Below are positions 34,364 to 44,393 of a DNA stretch of 64,000 bases, piece after piece (the stretch's first letter is position 1; each line of letters opens with the position of its first letter). The position numbers were made by a program, and so were the translations under genes. The DNA comes from Lachnospiraceae bacterium. Its GTDB lineage: Bacteria > Bacillota > Clostridia > Lachnospirales > Lachnospiraceae. The notes under the pieces were generated by a model. That model was not told the DNA's origin and did not search any database. It saw only the letters and a list, made by a program, of their open reading frames with translations. Location: the NCBI GenBank assembly GCA_017936885.1, contig JAGBEO010000004.1:62001-126000 (forward strand). Reading direction: 5' to 3'.

Positions 34364-36013
34364 CTATCTGGTTGCATACCATTCCTCATACTGTCTGTTA
34401 AATTCATCCAATACCTGCTGCAGTCCCGCATCATAGCACTCCCGAATCATCTGATCCAGCGTAGCGTCCACATCATCTACAAGTCCCAGCTCGATCATCG
34501 GAACATAGTCTTTTAATACCACATTAACTGCAGCTTTATAAGATTCTACGCTGCTGTCGTCAAAGACAAACGTGATAGTCGGATTGCTCTTAACACGATC
34601 CTGCCATGGATCTGTGATGGCTGTCTCTCTGGGATCGGCACCTGTTTCGCCCAAATCTCCGTTCTTGATTGCCCAGGAAGCAGAGATCGCATAGGCAGCA
34701 AAATCGCCTGCAGCATCTAACTCCGTATATTTGCCTTCTTCGTCAATGGAGTAATGCTTATCTTCCACACCAAGGATCAGAAGTCTGTTCAGATAAGTAT
34801 CCATTTTAATCAAATCAAGCACCATAGCTGCTCTTTCCGGATTCTTGGAACTTGCCGTAATTGCCATATCATTGTTGGAATAAGCCTCACAGCCTACGAA
34901 ATGATCCTTTGTCAGGTCATAGGCAGCACCCACAACGCCTTCTGTCTGCTCTGCCTGCTCGATATAGGTAAATACGGAAGTGTTCCATGCGATAGAAGCG
35001 CCCTGCAAAGCACCAAAAGCATCATCATCCGTTACCGTATTGGTAAGTGCCGAACGGCTCCATGCGCCGGCATCTGCCAGTTCCTTCATATCATATGCAA
35101 ACTGACGGAACTCATCTGTCTCATATACCAGAGAAATATCAGCTGTTGTAGGAAGGCTGCCGTTATCCTTGTAAATCAAATCCATATAGTCACTGTCCAG
35201 AGCCAGGAAGGTGTCATACTGCTGACGGTAGACATCCCACAGTTCGTTGTTGTCAACCGAAGCAGCCAGTGCATAGATACCGCTCTCCGGTGTTTCCTTC
35301 TCTGCCACTGTCAGACAGAAGTTCTTGTAATCCTCCCAGCTTTCCAGAGATTTAATTCCGTACTTATCTGCAATATCCTGACGGATCGCCACGATCTTGC
35401 CTGCTGCCTGAGCCGTATTGGTAGGAACAGCGATGGTTTTGCCAGCGATCGTCGTCTCATCCCAGCTCTCCGGTGCCTGATACTTATTGGTAAGCGGCAT
35501 ATAAGCTGCTCTGAAGTCTTCTGTCAACTCATAGAAAGAACCCTTGGATGCCTCGGTGTACATATAGCACCATGGAGCCGTAAAGATAATATCCACATCT
35601 TCACCTCCGGCTAATACCAGAGAGTACATCGTCTGATAATCACTCCAACTCATAAAGGTAACTGCCAGTTCTGTGTTAAAAGGCTTTAAATATTCGTTGA
35701 CAAGCCCCAGCACTTCCTCCCAGTCATTGGGTGTATCACCGATCAGATACATATTAACGGTTTCCTGTTTGCTTAAATCTGTGTTCACATACATCTCCGG
35801 TGTAGCTGCCACTTTGCCCTCTCCGATGGCTGCGGGCAGATCTGCCAGCGCATCACTTACTGCTGCCGTGTCTGCGGATGCCGTCTCACCGCCTGCTGAT
35901 TCCGTATTGCTGCCTGAAGCTGGTGTCTCGGAAGAAGAGCCGCCGCATCCGGACAGAACCGATGCCGTCATTGCTGCAACAAGCAGCATGGAAATTACTT
36001 TCTTCTTTTTCAT
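34364..36013 (-). CDS. ABC transporter substrate-binding lipoprotein (DUF3502-type)
   Basis: 549 residues from ATG 36013 (MKKKKVISML), with AAGGAG upstream. The signal peptide ends in the lipobox LSGC, so Cys24 or nearby would be lipidated. The solute-binding domain shows FTAPWCYMY and AVPTNTAQAAGKIVAIR. A C-terminal DUF3502-like part follows (NRLLILGVEDKHYSIDEEGKY). It is the last gene of the permease-GH53 operon. This transporter class imports complex oligosaccharides; with a galactanase and an arabinofuranosidase nearby, arabinogalactan fragments are the likely substrate. Confidence 0.9.
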   Translation of the reverse strand: MKKKKVISMLLVAAMTASVLSGCGGSSSETPASGSNTESAGGETASADTAAVSDALADLPAAIGEGKVAATPEMYVNTDLSKQETVNMYLIGDTPNDWEEVLGLVNEYLKPFNTELAVTFMSWSDYQTMYSLVLAGGEDVDIIFTAPWCYMYTEASKGSFYELTEDFRAAYMPLTNKYQAPESWDETTIAGKTIAVPTNTAQAAGKIVAIRQDIADKYGIKSLESWEDYKNFCLTVAEKETPESGIYALAASVDNNELWDVYRQQYDTFLALDSDYMDLIYKDNGSLPTTADISLVYETDEFRQFAYDMKELADAGAWSRSALTNTVTDDDAFGALQGASIAWNTSVFTYIEQAEQTEGVVGAAYDLTKDHFVGCEAYSNNDMAITASSKNPERAAMVLDLIKMDTYLNRLLILGVEDKHYSIDEEGKYTELDAAGDFAAYAISASWAIKNGDLGETGADPRETAITDPWQDRVKSNPTITFVFDDSSVESYKAAVNVVLKDYVPMIELGLVDDVDATLDQMIRECYDAGLQQVLDEFNRQYEEWYATR

Positions 36014-36126
36014 AAAATTTCTCCTTTTCTTTTTGTTCGGAATGACTGCAATCATTCCGTATTTTATTTTGTTTTTATTAATATCTTGTCTTTAAAATCC
36101 CCAGTGCATCCCGGATGCGGGACTAT

Positions 36127-37044
36127 TTATCCTTTCACTGCACCAATGGTTAAGCCCTTTACGAAATACCGCTGTACGAAAGGATATAGCAGAACGATCG
36201 GGCCGGTAGCGATAATCGTCATAGCCATCTTCATGCTCTCGATCGGTACGGAAGGAAGTGCCATACCAGACTTCTCCGCAACAATCCTCATCGCCTCCGC
36301 GCTGCCTAAGACTCTTTGCAGGTAATACTGCAGGGTAAACATATTTTCCTCCGTCTGAAACAGCATACAGTTATACCAGTCATTCCAATATGCCAAGGCT
36401 GCGAACAATCCCAATGTAGCGATCAAAGGCTTACTGAGCGGCAGAATCAGCCGGATAAAAATAACCATATCATTTGCCCCGTCCATCTTGGCGGATTCGG
36501 AAATCTCTGCCGGAATACCGCTCATAAACGACTTGGCGATAATCACATTCCAAACCGAGAACATTAACGGCAGGATCAATCCTAAATATGTATTCTTAAA
36601 ATGCATGTATCTGATACAGAGCAGATACCACGGAACCAGTCCCCCGTTAAATAATGTAGTGAAGAAAAAGAAGAACGAAAACTGGTTTCTCCACGGAAAA
36701 TCCTTGCGGGATAATACATATCCGGTCATAGTCGCTATGAATACCGCTAAGAACGTACCTACAGCCGTTACACCTATCGTGGTTCCGTAGGCGTGCAGAA
36801 TTGCGGTGGGATTTTTCAGGCACAACTGATATGCCTGCACACTAAAATCCGCAATCTGCGGCCAGATCGGATAACCGTTCCGAATCAGGGCTGTCTCATC
36901 CGTAAAGGATGCAATGATAATCAGATAAAACGGTGCCAGACAGATCAGGGCAAACAGACCGATCACAATATATCCCACAATGTTGATTGCCCAGACATCC
37001 TTTCCCTTTTTAACCTTTGGACTTTGATAAGCTTCTGCTTTCAT
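36127..37044 (-). CDS. Sugar ABC transporter permease (LplC/YtcP-like)
   Basis: 305 residues from ATG 37044 with GGAGG 6 nt upstream. Six membrane helices. The EAA loop that contacts the ATPase is ESAKMDGANDMVIFIRLILP (about residues 185-204). CUT1-type permease; the shared ATPase (MsmX-like) is not encoded here. Partner of the permease at 37084. Confidence 0.92.
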   Translation of the reverse strand: MKAEAYQSPKVKKGKDVWAINIVGYIVIGLFALICLAPFYLIIIASFTDETALIRNGYPIWPQIADFSVQAYQLCLKNPTAILHAYGTTIGVTAVGTFLAVFIATMTGYVLSRKDFPWRNQFSFFFFFTTLFNGGLVPWYLLCIRYMHFKNTYLGLILPLMFSVWNVIIAKSFMSGIPAEISESAKMDGANDMVIFIRLILPLSKPLIATLGLFAALAYWNDWYNCMLFQTEENMFTLQYYLQRVLGSAEAMRIVAEKSGMALPSVPIESMKMAMTIIATGPIVLLYPFVQRYFVKGLTIGAVKG

Positions 37045-37083
37045 ATTTTCCTCCATTTTTCATGCTTAGTGATTTCCTTCGAA

Positions 37084-38028
37084 CTAATACAATGCGTAAT
37101 CAGGGTTTACCTTCTTCACCAGCTTGTTACATACGGTGATCGTTATAAAGCACAGCACGGACTGGTATAATCCGGCCGCCGCAGATACCCCGATATCACC
37201 CGTATCAATCAGTAAGCGGAACACATAGGTATCGATAACGTCCGTCATAGGCTGTAATAAAGCACTGCTCTTGACTGTCTGATAGAACAAACCGAAATCT
37301 CCCCGGAAAATATTGCCGATTGCCAGAAGCACCAGCACCATCATGGTAGGAATCAGGGAAGGAATCGTCAGATACTTGATTTTCTGCCACGCATTGGCAC
37401 CGTCTATAGAAGCCGCTTCGAACATTTCCTGATCAATACCCGTAATGGCCGCCAGATACACTACCGAACCGTATCCGGTTCCTTTCCACAATTTCAAAAA
37501 GACTAACACGAAGGGCCATGCATGGGGTGTGTTATACAAGTCGAAAGAGGTTGCGCCAAAAAAGTTCAGGATATGGTTAAACACACCTTTTTCATAATTA
37601 AAAATGTTATACATAATGGCTCCCGCAACTACCCAGCTTATGAAGTAAGGCAGGAACATAAGAGACTGCGCCCCTTTCTTAAAATATTTATTGCACAGCT
37701 CATTGATTAAGATTGCACTTCCCATCTCGCAGACTACGCCAAGAAAAATAAATGCAATATTATAAAGCATTGTATTTCTTGTCACCTGACCTAATTTGCC
37801 GGAAACCAAAAGCGCTTTAAAATTATTCAGTCCATTCCACGGTGAACCGTAAATTCCGCCCGCATACTGATATTTCTTAAATGCCAGCACGATACCCGTC
37901 ATAGGCGCATAACTGAAAACCAACACGTAGATGACAGCCGGAGCCAGCATCAGAAGCAGCATCCAGTGTTTTTGAATCACTTGTAAGGGTGACGGGGATA
38001 TCCCCTTTGCTTTCTTTTTCTTCTTCAT
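37084..38028 (-). CDS. Sugar ABC transporter permease (LplB-like)
   Basis: 314 residues; Lys-rich start, then APAVIYVLVFSYAPMTGIVLAFKKY, typical of LplB. EAA loop EAASIDGANAWQKIKYLTIP. Six membrane helices. 57 bp downstream of the GH53 gene and 39 bp upstream of the second permease gene, so the set is one operon. Confidence 0.92.
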   Translation of the reverse strand: MKKKKKAKGISPSPLQVIQKHWMLLLMLAPAVIYVLVFSYAPMTGIVLAFKKYQYAGGIYGSPWNGLNNFKALLVSGKLGQVTRNTMLYNIAFIFLGVVCEMGSAILINELCNKYFKKGAQSLMFLPYFISWVVAGAIMYNIFNYEKGVFNHILNFFGATSFDLYNTPHAWPFVLVFLKLWKGTGYGSVVYLAAITGIDQEMFEAASIDGANAWQKIKYLTIPSLIPTMMVLVLLAIGNIFRGDFGLFYQTVKSSALLQPMTDVIDTYVFRLLIDTGDIGVSAAAGLYQSVLCFITITVCNKLVKKVNPDYALY

Positions 38029-38085
38029 CTCTTATTCACACACCTTTCCTTGCTATGTACCACTTGTAACTTTGCCGCCTTAGCG

Positions 38086-39102
38086 TTACTTCCTTCCCTT
38101 GTATTTACCGTATACCGAAAGTGCCTCCGTAAGCTGCAGTGTCTTCTCCGCCACCAGTCTGGCCGCCCCCAGCGGATAGCCGTCGGGAAGCATATCTACG
38201 CTGACCTCCGGCTCCCAATAGAACACGCCCAGTCCCTGATGATCCGGCACCTGTAAGACAGCTTCTATCGTATTTGCCAGTACCTGCGCTGACAGTGTTT
38301 CTTCTGCCGCATCTTCTCCTACTTCACAGATCATCACCGGTTTTTCAAACCGTTTCGCATAAGTTATGAGCGGATTATAGAAACGATCCGGTTCATCACT
38401 GTTCATGCGTTTATCCCAATAAGGATAATAGGAGAAGCCTAAGATGTCCGTCTTGCCCCCCAGTGAAAAGAAAGTATCTAAAAAGGGATCACAACCTTTC
38501 TTCGAAGTCACTCCTGCAAGATGGGTAATGACCTGGCAATCCGGCAAACATTCCTTCACCGCATCATAACCGCTGTTTAGCAGCCGCACCATAAGCTGTG
38601 GGTTCTCTTGCAGGCCTCCTCTGGGAAGCAGCAGCCCTGGATTGATTTCATTTCCTACCTGTACCCATTCCGGGCAGATTCCCTCTTCCTTCAAAAGCGT
38701 CAGAACCTCTTTGGTATGCTCTGCCACATGCCGGATCAGCTCTTCATCGCTGTCATCCATCCAGGCTTCCGGGATATCCTGAATCTGGGCGTCCGCGAAG
38801 TGATCGCTGTAATGAAAATCAATCATCAGACGTAAGTTTTTCTCTTTGATTCTCTTCGCTGCCTGAAGCACGCTCTCTCTGTCGCAGTAGCCTAACATAC
38901 ACAGGACATCTTCAAACTTCTGCCAGTAAGCATCCTTCGGCGGATTTACGAACACCCGCAGTCTGACCGAATCAGCTCCTTTGGCTATGACTGCATCAAG
39001 CAGATCTGTCTCCTGCCCGCTTTCATCTACCCATCTCATCCCCATATCTTCCAACTGCGTCATCCATCCCAAGTCTACTCCAAAAGCCATTTTTTGTATC
39101 AT
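38086..39102 (-). CDS. Arabinogalactan endo-beta-1,4-galactanase (GH53)
   Basis: 338 residues from ATG 39102 (GGAG 8 nt upstream; a GTG two codons earlier is too near the site). A single GH53 TIM barrel: SVRLRVFVNPPKD, MIDFHYSDHFADAQIQDIPEAW, VQVGNEINPGLLLP (acid/base Glu in NE) and MICEVGE (nucleophile Glu). There is no signal peptide, so it should act in the cytoplasm on galacto-oligosaccharides brought in by the transporter. First gene of the operon. Confidence 0.9.
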   Translation of the reverse strand: MIQKMAFGVDLGWMTQLEDMGMRWVDESGQETDLLDAVIAKGADSVRLRVFVNPPKDAYWQKFEDVLCMLGYCDRESVLQAAKRIKEKNLRLMIDFHYSDHFADAQIQDIPEAWMDDSDEELIRHVAEHTKEVLTLLKEEGICPEWVQVGNEINPGLLLPRGGLQENPQLMVRLLNSGYDAVKECLPDCQVITHLAGVTSKKGCDPFLDTFFSLGGKTDILGFSYYPYWDKRMNSDEPDRFYNPLITYAKRFEKPVMICEVGEDAAEETLSAQVLANTIEAVLQVPDHQGLGVFYWEPEVSVDMLPDGYPLGAARLVAEKTLQLTEALSVYGKYKGRK

Positions 39103-39266
39103 TTTCACTTCTCCATTTCAACTAATTGTTTAAGAAACATGAAATTGCTATTGATTTATAAGTAAATTTTAGATATTTTATATAAAAAGGACAATGTCAT
39201 ATATAGTCTTAACGGGATTACTTTTGTATCAAATATGGGAATAATAAGTAGAAAGGATGATAAGAC

Positions 39267-40336
39267 ATGTCAAAAGAAAAAACATTTTACGATAACAATT
39301 CCATTGATATTTCCAACGTGGACAGCAAAGTCAGCCTTTTCTTCCGACTGCCTACCCCGTTTCAGATGCCTATGAATTTTGCAGTGGAATTCAGGATGAC
39401 GACTATCTGAATATCGTGACGCTGTCAGAGAACGATCCTTTCTACCTACAGGAATCCATGAAGACACACAACAGCTTCTTCAACGGAAGGGCCGCACATT
39501 TTCATGACCATTATGAATTCCTGCTTGTGTTAGAGGGTATGCTGATTCATCAGATTGAAGGTAAGAATTATCTGTATCCTGCCGGGTCGTGCTGCCTGAT
39601 CAACAGAAACATACTCCACAAAGAAACCTTTAAGACGACGAGCAAAATATGCTTCTTCGGCTTCTCCGCCCGCTTTATCGCCGGACTCCTGCATTCCGCT
39701 GACGATGCCTATTTCACACAGGAGCGGGCGATTAAAAACAGTGAGCTGTATCAGTTTATTATGGAAGATTTGAAAAATCCGGGTAAAAAAGTCTATCTGG
39801 ACTTTCTGCCCACTGGTGATAACGTGATGAAAACCCTGCAGAAATGCCGAAACATCCGGCTTCTTATGGATGCCATGATGTTTCCTAAATTCGGAGCCAC
39901 TTACCAGATCAACGGTGCCCTGTGCGATATTATCTCCTTCCTTGCAGACAAAAGAAACTTCCACTGCACTACGGTCGAGGTAAGCAACGACAGCGACCAC
40001 TTATTATTCCAGCGCATCAGCCATCTGCTGGAAGATGAAAACGGCCGGCTGTCCAGACAGGACTTGAGCAAGCGCCTTAATTACAGCGGTGACTACATCA
40101 ACAGAATCGTTCATAAGTACACCGGCATGTGCCTGCACGATTACAGTATGGACTTCGCCATCCGGAAAGCTGCCTCTGATCTGCTCTCCACCGATGATTC
40201 TATCGCAGAAATCGGTGCCCGCCTGCAGTTTAGCAACAGAACTTATTTTTATCAGATCTTTAAAGACAAATACGGCATGACCCCGAAGGAATACCGGAAT
40301 ATCCACAGAAACGAAGAAAACGGTACGCAAGTCTGA
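39267..40336 (+). pseudogene. AraC-family regulator with an apparent frameshift in the N-terminal domain
   Basis: The only good start is ATG 39267 with GAAAGGATG upstream; its frame (MSKEKTFYDNN...FFRLPTPF) stops soon after 39390. The next frame from about 39365 encodes DAYEFCSGIQDDDYLNIVTLS and continues without break into the cupin-like sensor domain (HFHDHYEFLLVLEG) and a C-terminal AraC helix-turn-helix pair (LSRQDLSKRLNYSGDYINR; SIAEIGARLQFSNRTYF, ending KYGMTPKEYR). A one-base loss near 39350-39364 (CTACCCCGTTTCAG) explains this. It may be real inactivation or a sequencing error. The gene is divergent from the GH53 operon and would be its activator. Confidence 0.8.
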
Positions 40337-40366
40337 AAGTGCATTTCAGGCCCGCGTACCGTATTT
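40320..40366. terminator. Bidirectional terminator between araC-like and GH51 genes
   Basis: ACGGTACGC (40320-40328) and GCGTACCGT (40354-40362), with an inner CTGAAA/TTTCAG pair, followed by ATTTTC. Confidence 0.75.
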
Positions 40367-40424
40367 TCTCTTGCAAACCGCCGACATTTAGGAGCGGTTT
40401 AGCGCATATCGTTACACTGTTTTG

Positions 40425-42623
40425 TTATTGATGTTTCACACGGATCACCGTCAGAGAACAGGCCGGTGCCGTATACAGGAAAGATTCACCGATCTCCATC
40501 GTGCCGCTCTCCGGCGCAACCTCTGTCTTATCCATGCTGTTGATGGATTTTTCATTATCTCCGGTCAGCACGGTCACATCCGCCTGTGTCATAAATGCGC
40601 TGATATCTGCGCTGCCGCTGTCCAATGTCACATGCATGGGGATGTCTTCTCCTGATACATTGACGATCTTTAAGATCACATCCCCGTTCTCATCACAGAC
40701 CGCAGATTCATATAAGGTTTGCTCCGCTGCACCCGCAAGCTCCGTTGGCAGGCTTACGGTTCCCGCATTGGTTCCGTAAAGCTGCTGCACATAGTAGTTG
40801 GCAGAAGCAAAGATACTGTCATTGGAGTAGAAGATCATGTCCGGCTGCCACTGGTTCAGCTTCACGTTAGCAAAGAGCGGCGCATAGCATGCCATCGCCA
40901 CCACATCTCCGTTTTTCTCCAAGCCCGTCATATAGGCTGCCTCCGCTAATGCCGCATCTAAGGTATTGGCTTTCGCCGCATATTCTCCTAAGAATACTTT
41001 CGCCTGACTGTCTCTGTCATAGCTGTCATAACGGTCTGTATTAGCCAGAAACCATTCCGGTGTCTGATAATAATGCTCATCTACCAGTGTAGTAACAGAA
41101 TCGGGATTTAAAATCAGATAATTCCAGCCGTCCTCACTGTCGGAAACCGTACCGTTTGCAACGATCAACTCAATATCTCCGTATAATGCCGGGTTTTCTT
41201 CTGCCGCTTCCTCGAAAGCTTTGACGAACTGTTTGTAATGCTGATGGTATTCCGTCTGCCACTGTTCGTTGCCGATCCCGATATATTGCAAGGCAAAAGG
41301 CTCCTCATGTCCCATAGCAATACGCACCGCACCCCAGACCGTACTTTCGTCCCCTCTACAGAACTCTACCAGATCAAGGGCATCCTGTACATACTGTTTA
41401 AACTCATCGTCTGCAATGCTATACACCTTATAAAAAGGACTCTGGATCTCACAGGTCATACCTGCATTGAGCACAGGAACCGGCATACAGTCTAACGCCT
41501 CGCACAGTTCGAAATATTCATAGAAGCCCAATCCATAAGTCATATAGTAAGGATTGGCTTTAGAACCCTGCCAGATGTTCTTACCCTGAGGACGCACAGC
41601 CACATCTCCCACCGTCTCTTCTCCGTTGACGGTAAAGGCAAGCCCGTTGCCGATGGAATCCTTCCAGCTGTAGATGCTTTCTTCATCTCTGCCTTCCACC
41701 ACGCAGCCGCCGGGGAACCGCAGGAAAGAAGGATTTAAAGCTTCCAGATATTCCCCGAAATCCTTGCGCACAGGCAGTCCTTTATAAGTTTCCTGAGGCA
41801 TCATGGAGATCATGTCAAAATATGCCGTGCCTGCCGGGATCTCCACGGCAAGCAGCACATCCTTATTGACCGTGGCCGGAGCAGTCAGCGTAGTCTCATA
41901 TTTCACCCACTCCGATGTGATACCCTCCACTGTCTGTTCGTCATAAACGGTGCCGTCTTCATTACATAAGGTAACATGCACCTGATCCACTGCACCATCC
42001 TGTGCCTTACAGTAAAAAGACACATCATAAACTGCTCCCTCCGTGATCGCCATACCTTCAACATAACCGCCGTTGCTGATACCTGCACAGGGCTTTGCAG
42101 AGGAAGTGCCCGGATTCGAAATAACCGCATAATGGGGATTTTGTTCATTCAAAGCCGTCCCGTCCGTGCTGCCGTCTGTCACACTGAATTCCACGCTCTC
42201 ATCGGTCGTATCCCAGCCGTGCAGTTCGGCGTCCCTGGCTTCCATGCCATACTCGAAGGAACGATTCTTGACAAGCTCCACATACATACCGCCGTCCACT
42301 GCATAATTGATGTCTTCCAAAAAAAGACCGAACAGCGTATCGGATATCTGATGGCTCTCGTCTAAGCCGGAAGTATCTGTATGTACGGTATAAGTTACCG
42401 TTCCGTCTGCACTTATCGCGCCCTCACCGGACACTCCGCTTTGTCCGCCGGAATTATCCTGTGCGCCTGCTTCTGCTGCTTCGCCGTTATCATTTGCTGC
42501 TTCTGTTGATGTCTGCCCGGATTCGCTGCTGCCGGTGCCGCAGCCCACGGCGCTGATTGCCATTGCTGCACACAAGGTACAGGCAATCCCCTTTTGTACT
42601 GTTTTTGCCATGTTTCTTTTCAT
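40425..42623 (-). CDS. Alpha-L-arabinofuranosidase lipoprotein (GH51-like)
   Basis: 732 residues. The signal peptide ends in the lipobox SAVGC, so it is displayed on the membrane outside. A linker (to about residue 75) precedes the GH51 N-terminal part (LFGLFLEDINYAVDGGMYVELVKNRSFEY), with an inserted CBM4/9-like beta-sandwich domain (about 140-285). The catalytic barrel has RFPGGCVVEG, YIGIGNEQW (acid/base Glu) and VFLGEYA (nucleophile Glu); the C-terminal beta domain follows. It should release arabinose side chains from arabinogalactan or arabinoxylan outside the cell. Confidence 0.92.
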   Translation of the reverse strand: MKRNMAKTVQKGIACTLCAAMAISAVGCGTGSSESGQTSTEAANDNGEAAEAGAQDNSGGQSGVSGEGAISADGTVTYTVHTDTSGLDESHQISDTLFGLFLEDINYAVDGGMYVELVKNRSFEYGMEARDAELHGWDTTDESVEFSVTDGSTDGTALNEQNPHYAVISNPGTSSAKPCAGISNGGYVEGMAITEGAVYDVSFYCKAQDGAVDQVHVTLCNEDGTVYDEQTVEGITSEWVKYETTLTAPATVNKDVLLAVEIPAGTAYFDMISMMPQETYKGLPVRKDFGEYLEALNPSFLRFPGGCVVEGRDEESIYSWKDSIGNGLAFTVNGEETVGDVAVRPQGKNIWQGSKANPYYMTYGLGFYEYFELCEALDCMPVPVLNAGMTCEIQSPFYKVYSIADDEFKQYVQDALDLVEFCRGDESTVWGAVRIAMGHEEPFALQYIGIGNEQWQTEYHQHYKQFVKAFEEAAEENPALYGDIELIVANGTVSDSEDGWNYLILNPDSVTTLVDEHYYQTPEWFLANTDRYDSYDRDSQAKVFLGEYAAKANTLDAALAEAAYMTGLEKNGDVVAMACYAPLFANVKLNQWQPDMIFYSNDSIFASANYYVQQLYGTNAGTVSLPTELAGAAEQTLYESAVCDENGDVILKIVNVSGEDIPMHVTLDSGSADISAFMTQADVTVLTGDNEKSINSMDKTEVAPESGTMEIGESFLYTAPACSLTVIRVKHQ

Positions 42624-42687
42624 GCTGTTTCCTTTCCTCTCTTCCCCATTTTCTCATCCTTTTTTATCATTTGATCTGTTATAACAT

Positions 42688-42721
42688 TTTAGTTTTTATT
42701 AAAATACTTTAGTTTTTATTA
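42688..42721. promoter_or_regulatory. Direct repeat upstream of the GH51 gene
   Basis: TTTAGTTTTTATTA occurs at 42688-42701 and 42708-42721, with 20 bp between starts, i.e. two helical turns on one face. AraC-family activators bind such direct repeats. The AT-rich sequence makes chance possible. Confidence 0.45.
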
Positions 42722-42902
42722 TACTTTATTGTTATAATAAAAGCAATATGGGAATCACGGTTTTCCAGAAATCCCGAAATAATTCCAGAATGGTTTTCCC
42801 GAGATGATCTGAAATGTCCTTCTCGAAATTCATGACTTTATAGCAGGATTATGGTAAAATGACCCATATGAACGCTATCTGAAATACCATGGAGGATTTC
42901 CT

Positions 42903-44087
42903 ATGTTTCGAAGGAACACTTTAGATTGGAATATTTCTAAACGGCACAATCTGCAGCGATGCTGTGCCTGTATTTTCGCACTCCTTACTGCCGGACTGCT
43001 GACTGCCTGCGGTACAGACCATGATACCATCAGAAGCACAGAAACGACTTCGTCCTCACACCCTGAACATAACGATACCCAATCCTCTCAGGCAGATACG
43101 CTGCATAAGCAATTCGGCGAATCCTGCATCACGGAGCAGACCTTTGAAGTCGAACTCAGTGAATATCAGGGTAAGGTATGGTTCGTTCCCTATGCCCCTT
43201 CCGGGGACGAGCAGACTCTGCGTATACAGATCATGCAAGACGGAGAAATTCTCGCCGATTTATATCCCTATGTTCCGGAGTTGTTGGAAAGTGCGTCATT
43301 TACAAGTTTGGATGCGGTAGCCTTTTTTGATGTGAACTATGATAACTGCACAGACATTGTATTGATCGAAACCTATGACGATACAAGCTTTGCCGCCATT
43401 TACTATGGTTTTGCCGCAGATGCGGATGCCTATGAAAGATACTTCTTTTCACAAAGCCAATTATCAGAAAATATTACAAACAGGCTTAAGACACTGACCA
43501 TTCCCGAGATTCGCAGTTTGACGCAAGGGAAAAAGAACGGCTCATTTACCGACTATCAGGAAGCTTATGAAACGATCAGCCACCTGAGCGAACTGGAAAG
43601 CAGCGGAAGTTTAGAATACAATCTTATCGATTTTGACGGGGATGACACCCCTGAATTGGTAACCGGGGTCGAAGGATATTATATCAGCCTGTACACCTAT
43701 CACGACGGCACTGTCTACCCGTTGATGGATAAATGGGCATATGGTGCCATGGGTAATGCCGGCTACGAATATGTACCGGGCAAAAACAACCTCCGCAACT
43801 ATAATACTGACTATGCCGGATTAATTTTATATACTGCATACATGAAGATCGGCACACAACATTCTTTGGAAATGGTTGCACATATAGAAACCCTTAATTT
43901 CGATGATGTAAACGGAAACGGAATCCCCGATGAAGAGGAAGAAGCATCCTTCGGCTGTTACAGCGTCAGCTATATAGACGACAAAGAAGTGTCACCGGAA
44001 GAATGTGACTCTTATAACGCAGGGGAATATGAATACATTACTCCGATCATGAGTCTGGAAGAATTACTGGCGGCATTACAACAATAA
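42903..44087 (+). CDS. Lipoprotein with calcium-binding-like loops (unknown)
   Basis: 394 residues. A basic start and hydrophobic segment end in the lipobox LLTAC. A Ser/Thr/His-rich linker follows. The C-terminal half has repeated acidic loops (DVNYDNCTDIVL, DFDGDDTPELVT, DVNGNGIPDEEE) like FG-GAP/VCBS or EF-hand-type calcium sites. The function is unknown; such lipoproteins are common in Lachnospiraceae. A perfect terminator follows directly. Confidence 0.78.
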   Translation: MFRRNTLDWNISKRHNLQRCCACIFALLTAGLLTACGTDHDTIRSTETTSSSHPEHNDTQSSQADTLHKQFGESCITEQTFEVELSEYQGKVWFVPYAPSGDEQTLRIQIMQDGEILADLYPYVPELLESASFTSLDAVAFFDVNYDNCTDIVLIETYDDTSFAAIYYGFAADADAYERYFFSQSQLSENITNRLKTLTIPEIRSLTQGKKNGSFTDYQEAYETISHLSELESSGSLEYNLIDFDGDDTPELVTGVEGYYISLYTYHDGTVYPLMDKWAYGAMGNAGYEYVPGKNNLRNYNTDYAGLILYTAYMKIGTQHSLEMVAHIETLNFDDVNGNGIPDEEEEASFGCYSVSYIDDKEVSPEECDSYNAGEYEYITPIMSLEELLAALQQ

Positions 44088-44112
44088 GGTCAGAGACCAA
44101 ATGTCTCTGACC
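44088..44112 (+). terminator. Terminator of the lipoprotein gene
   Basis: GGTCAGAGAC (44088-44097) and GTCTCTGACC (44103-44112) with a 5-nt loop; the stop codon lies just before the stem. Confidence 0.72.
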
Positions 44113-44113
44113 C

Positions 44114-44334
44114 CTATACTCTTCTTTCTATAAGAAACTGTATTACTCTTTGATGGAAATTTTTCGCATAGACTCTGTATGCCAGGGCAAAGAAAGCTGC
44201 CATGCCTTTTACCGTGGAGAGTCCGTCTCCCAATCCGGAAGCATGATCAAAACATCTTCTCCCCTGCCGAAGATTATATAGTCCATATCCGTCTCTCCCA
44301 TACGGACAGTTCCGCTCTTTACATGAGAAAACAT
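44114..44334 (-). pseudogene. Truncated and frameshifted remnant of an alpha/beta-hydrolase gene
   Basis: ATG 44334 has AAGGAG 6 nt upstream and encodes a typical alpha/beta-hydrolase N-terminus (TDMDYIIFGRGEDVLIMLP). The frame then shifts near 44233: one frame ends quickly, while the next frame continues as GLGDGLSTVKGMAAFFALAYR, exactly what this family has. It stops at 44114. The family is usually about 250 residues; the catalytic Ser and His parts are missing. It is a dead fragment. Confidence 0.7.
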
Positions 44335-44393
44335 AGCCGTCTCCTTATTCCGTTTATGGCTCCTGATTGTAGTCCGCCATATAAAATATGGGT

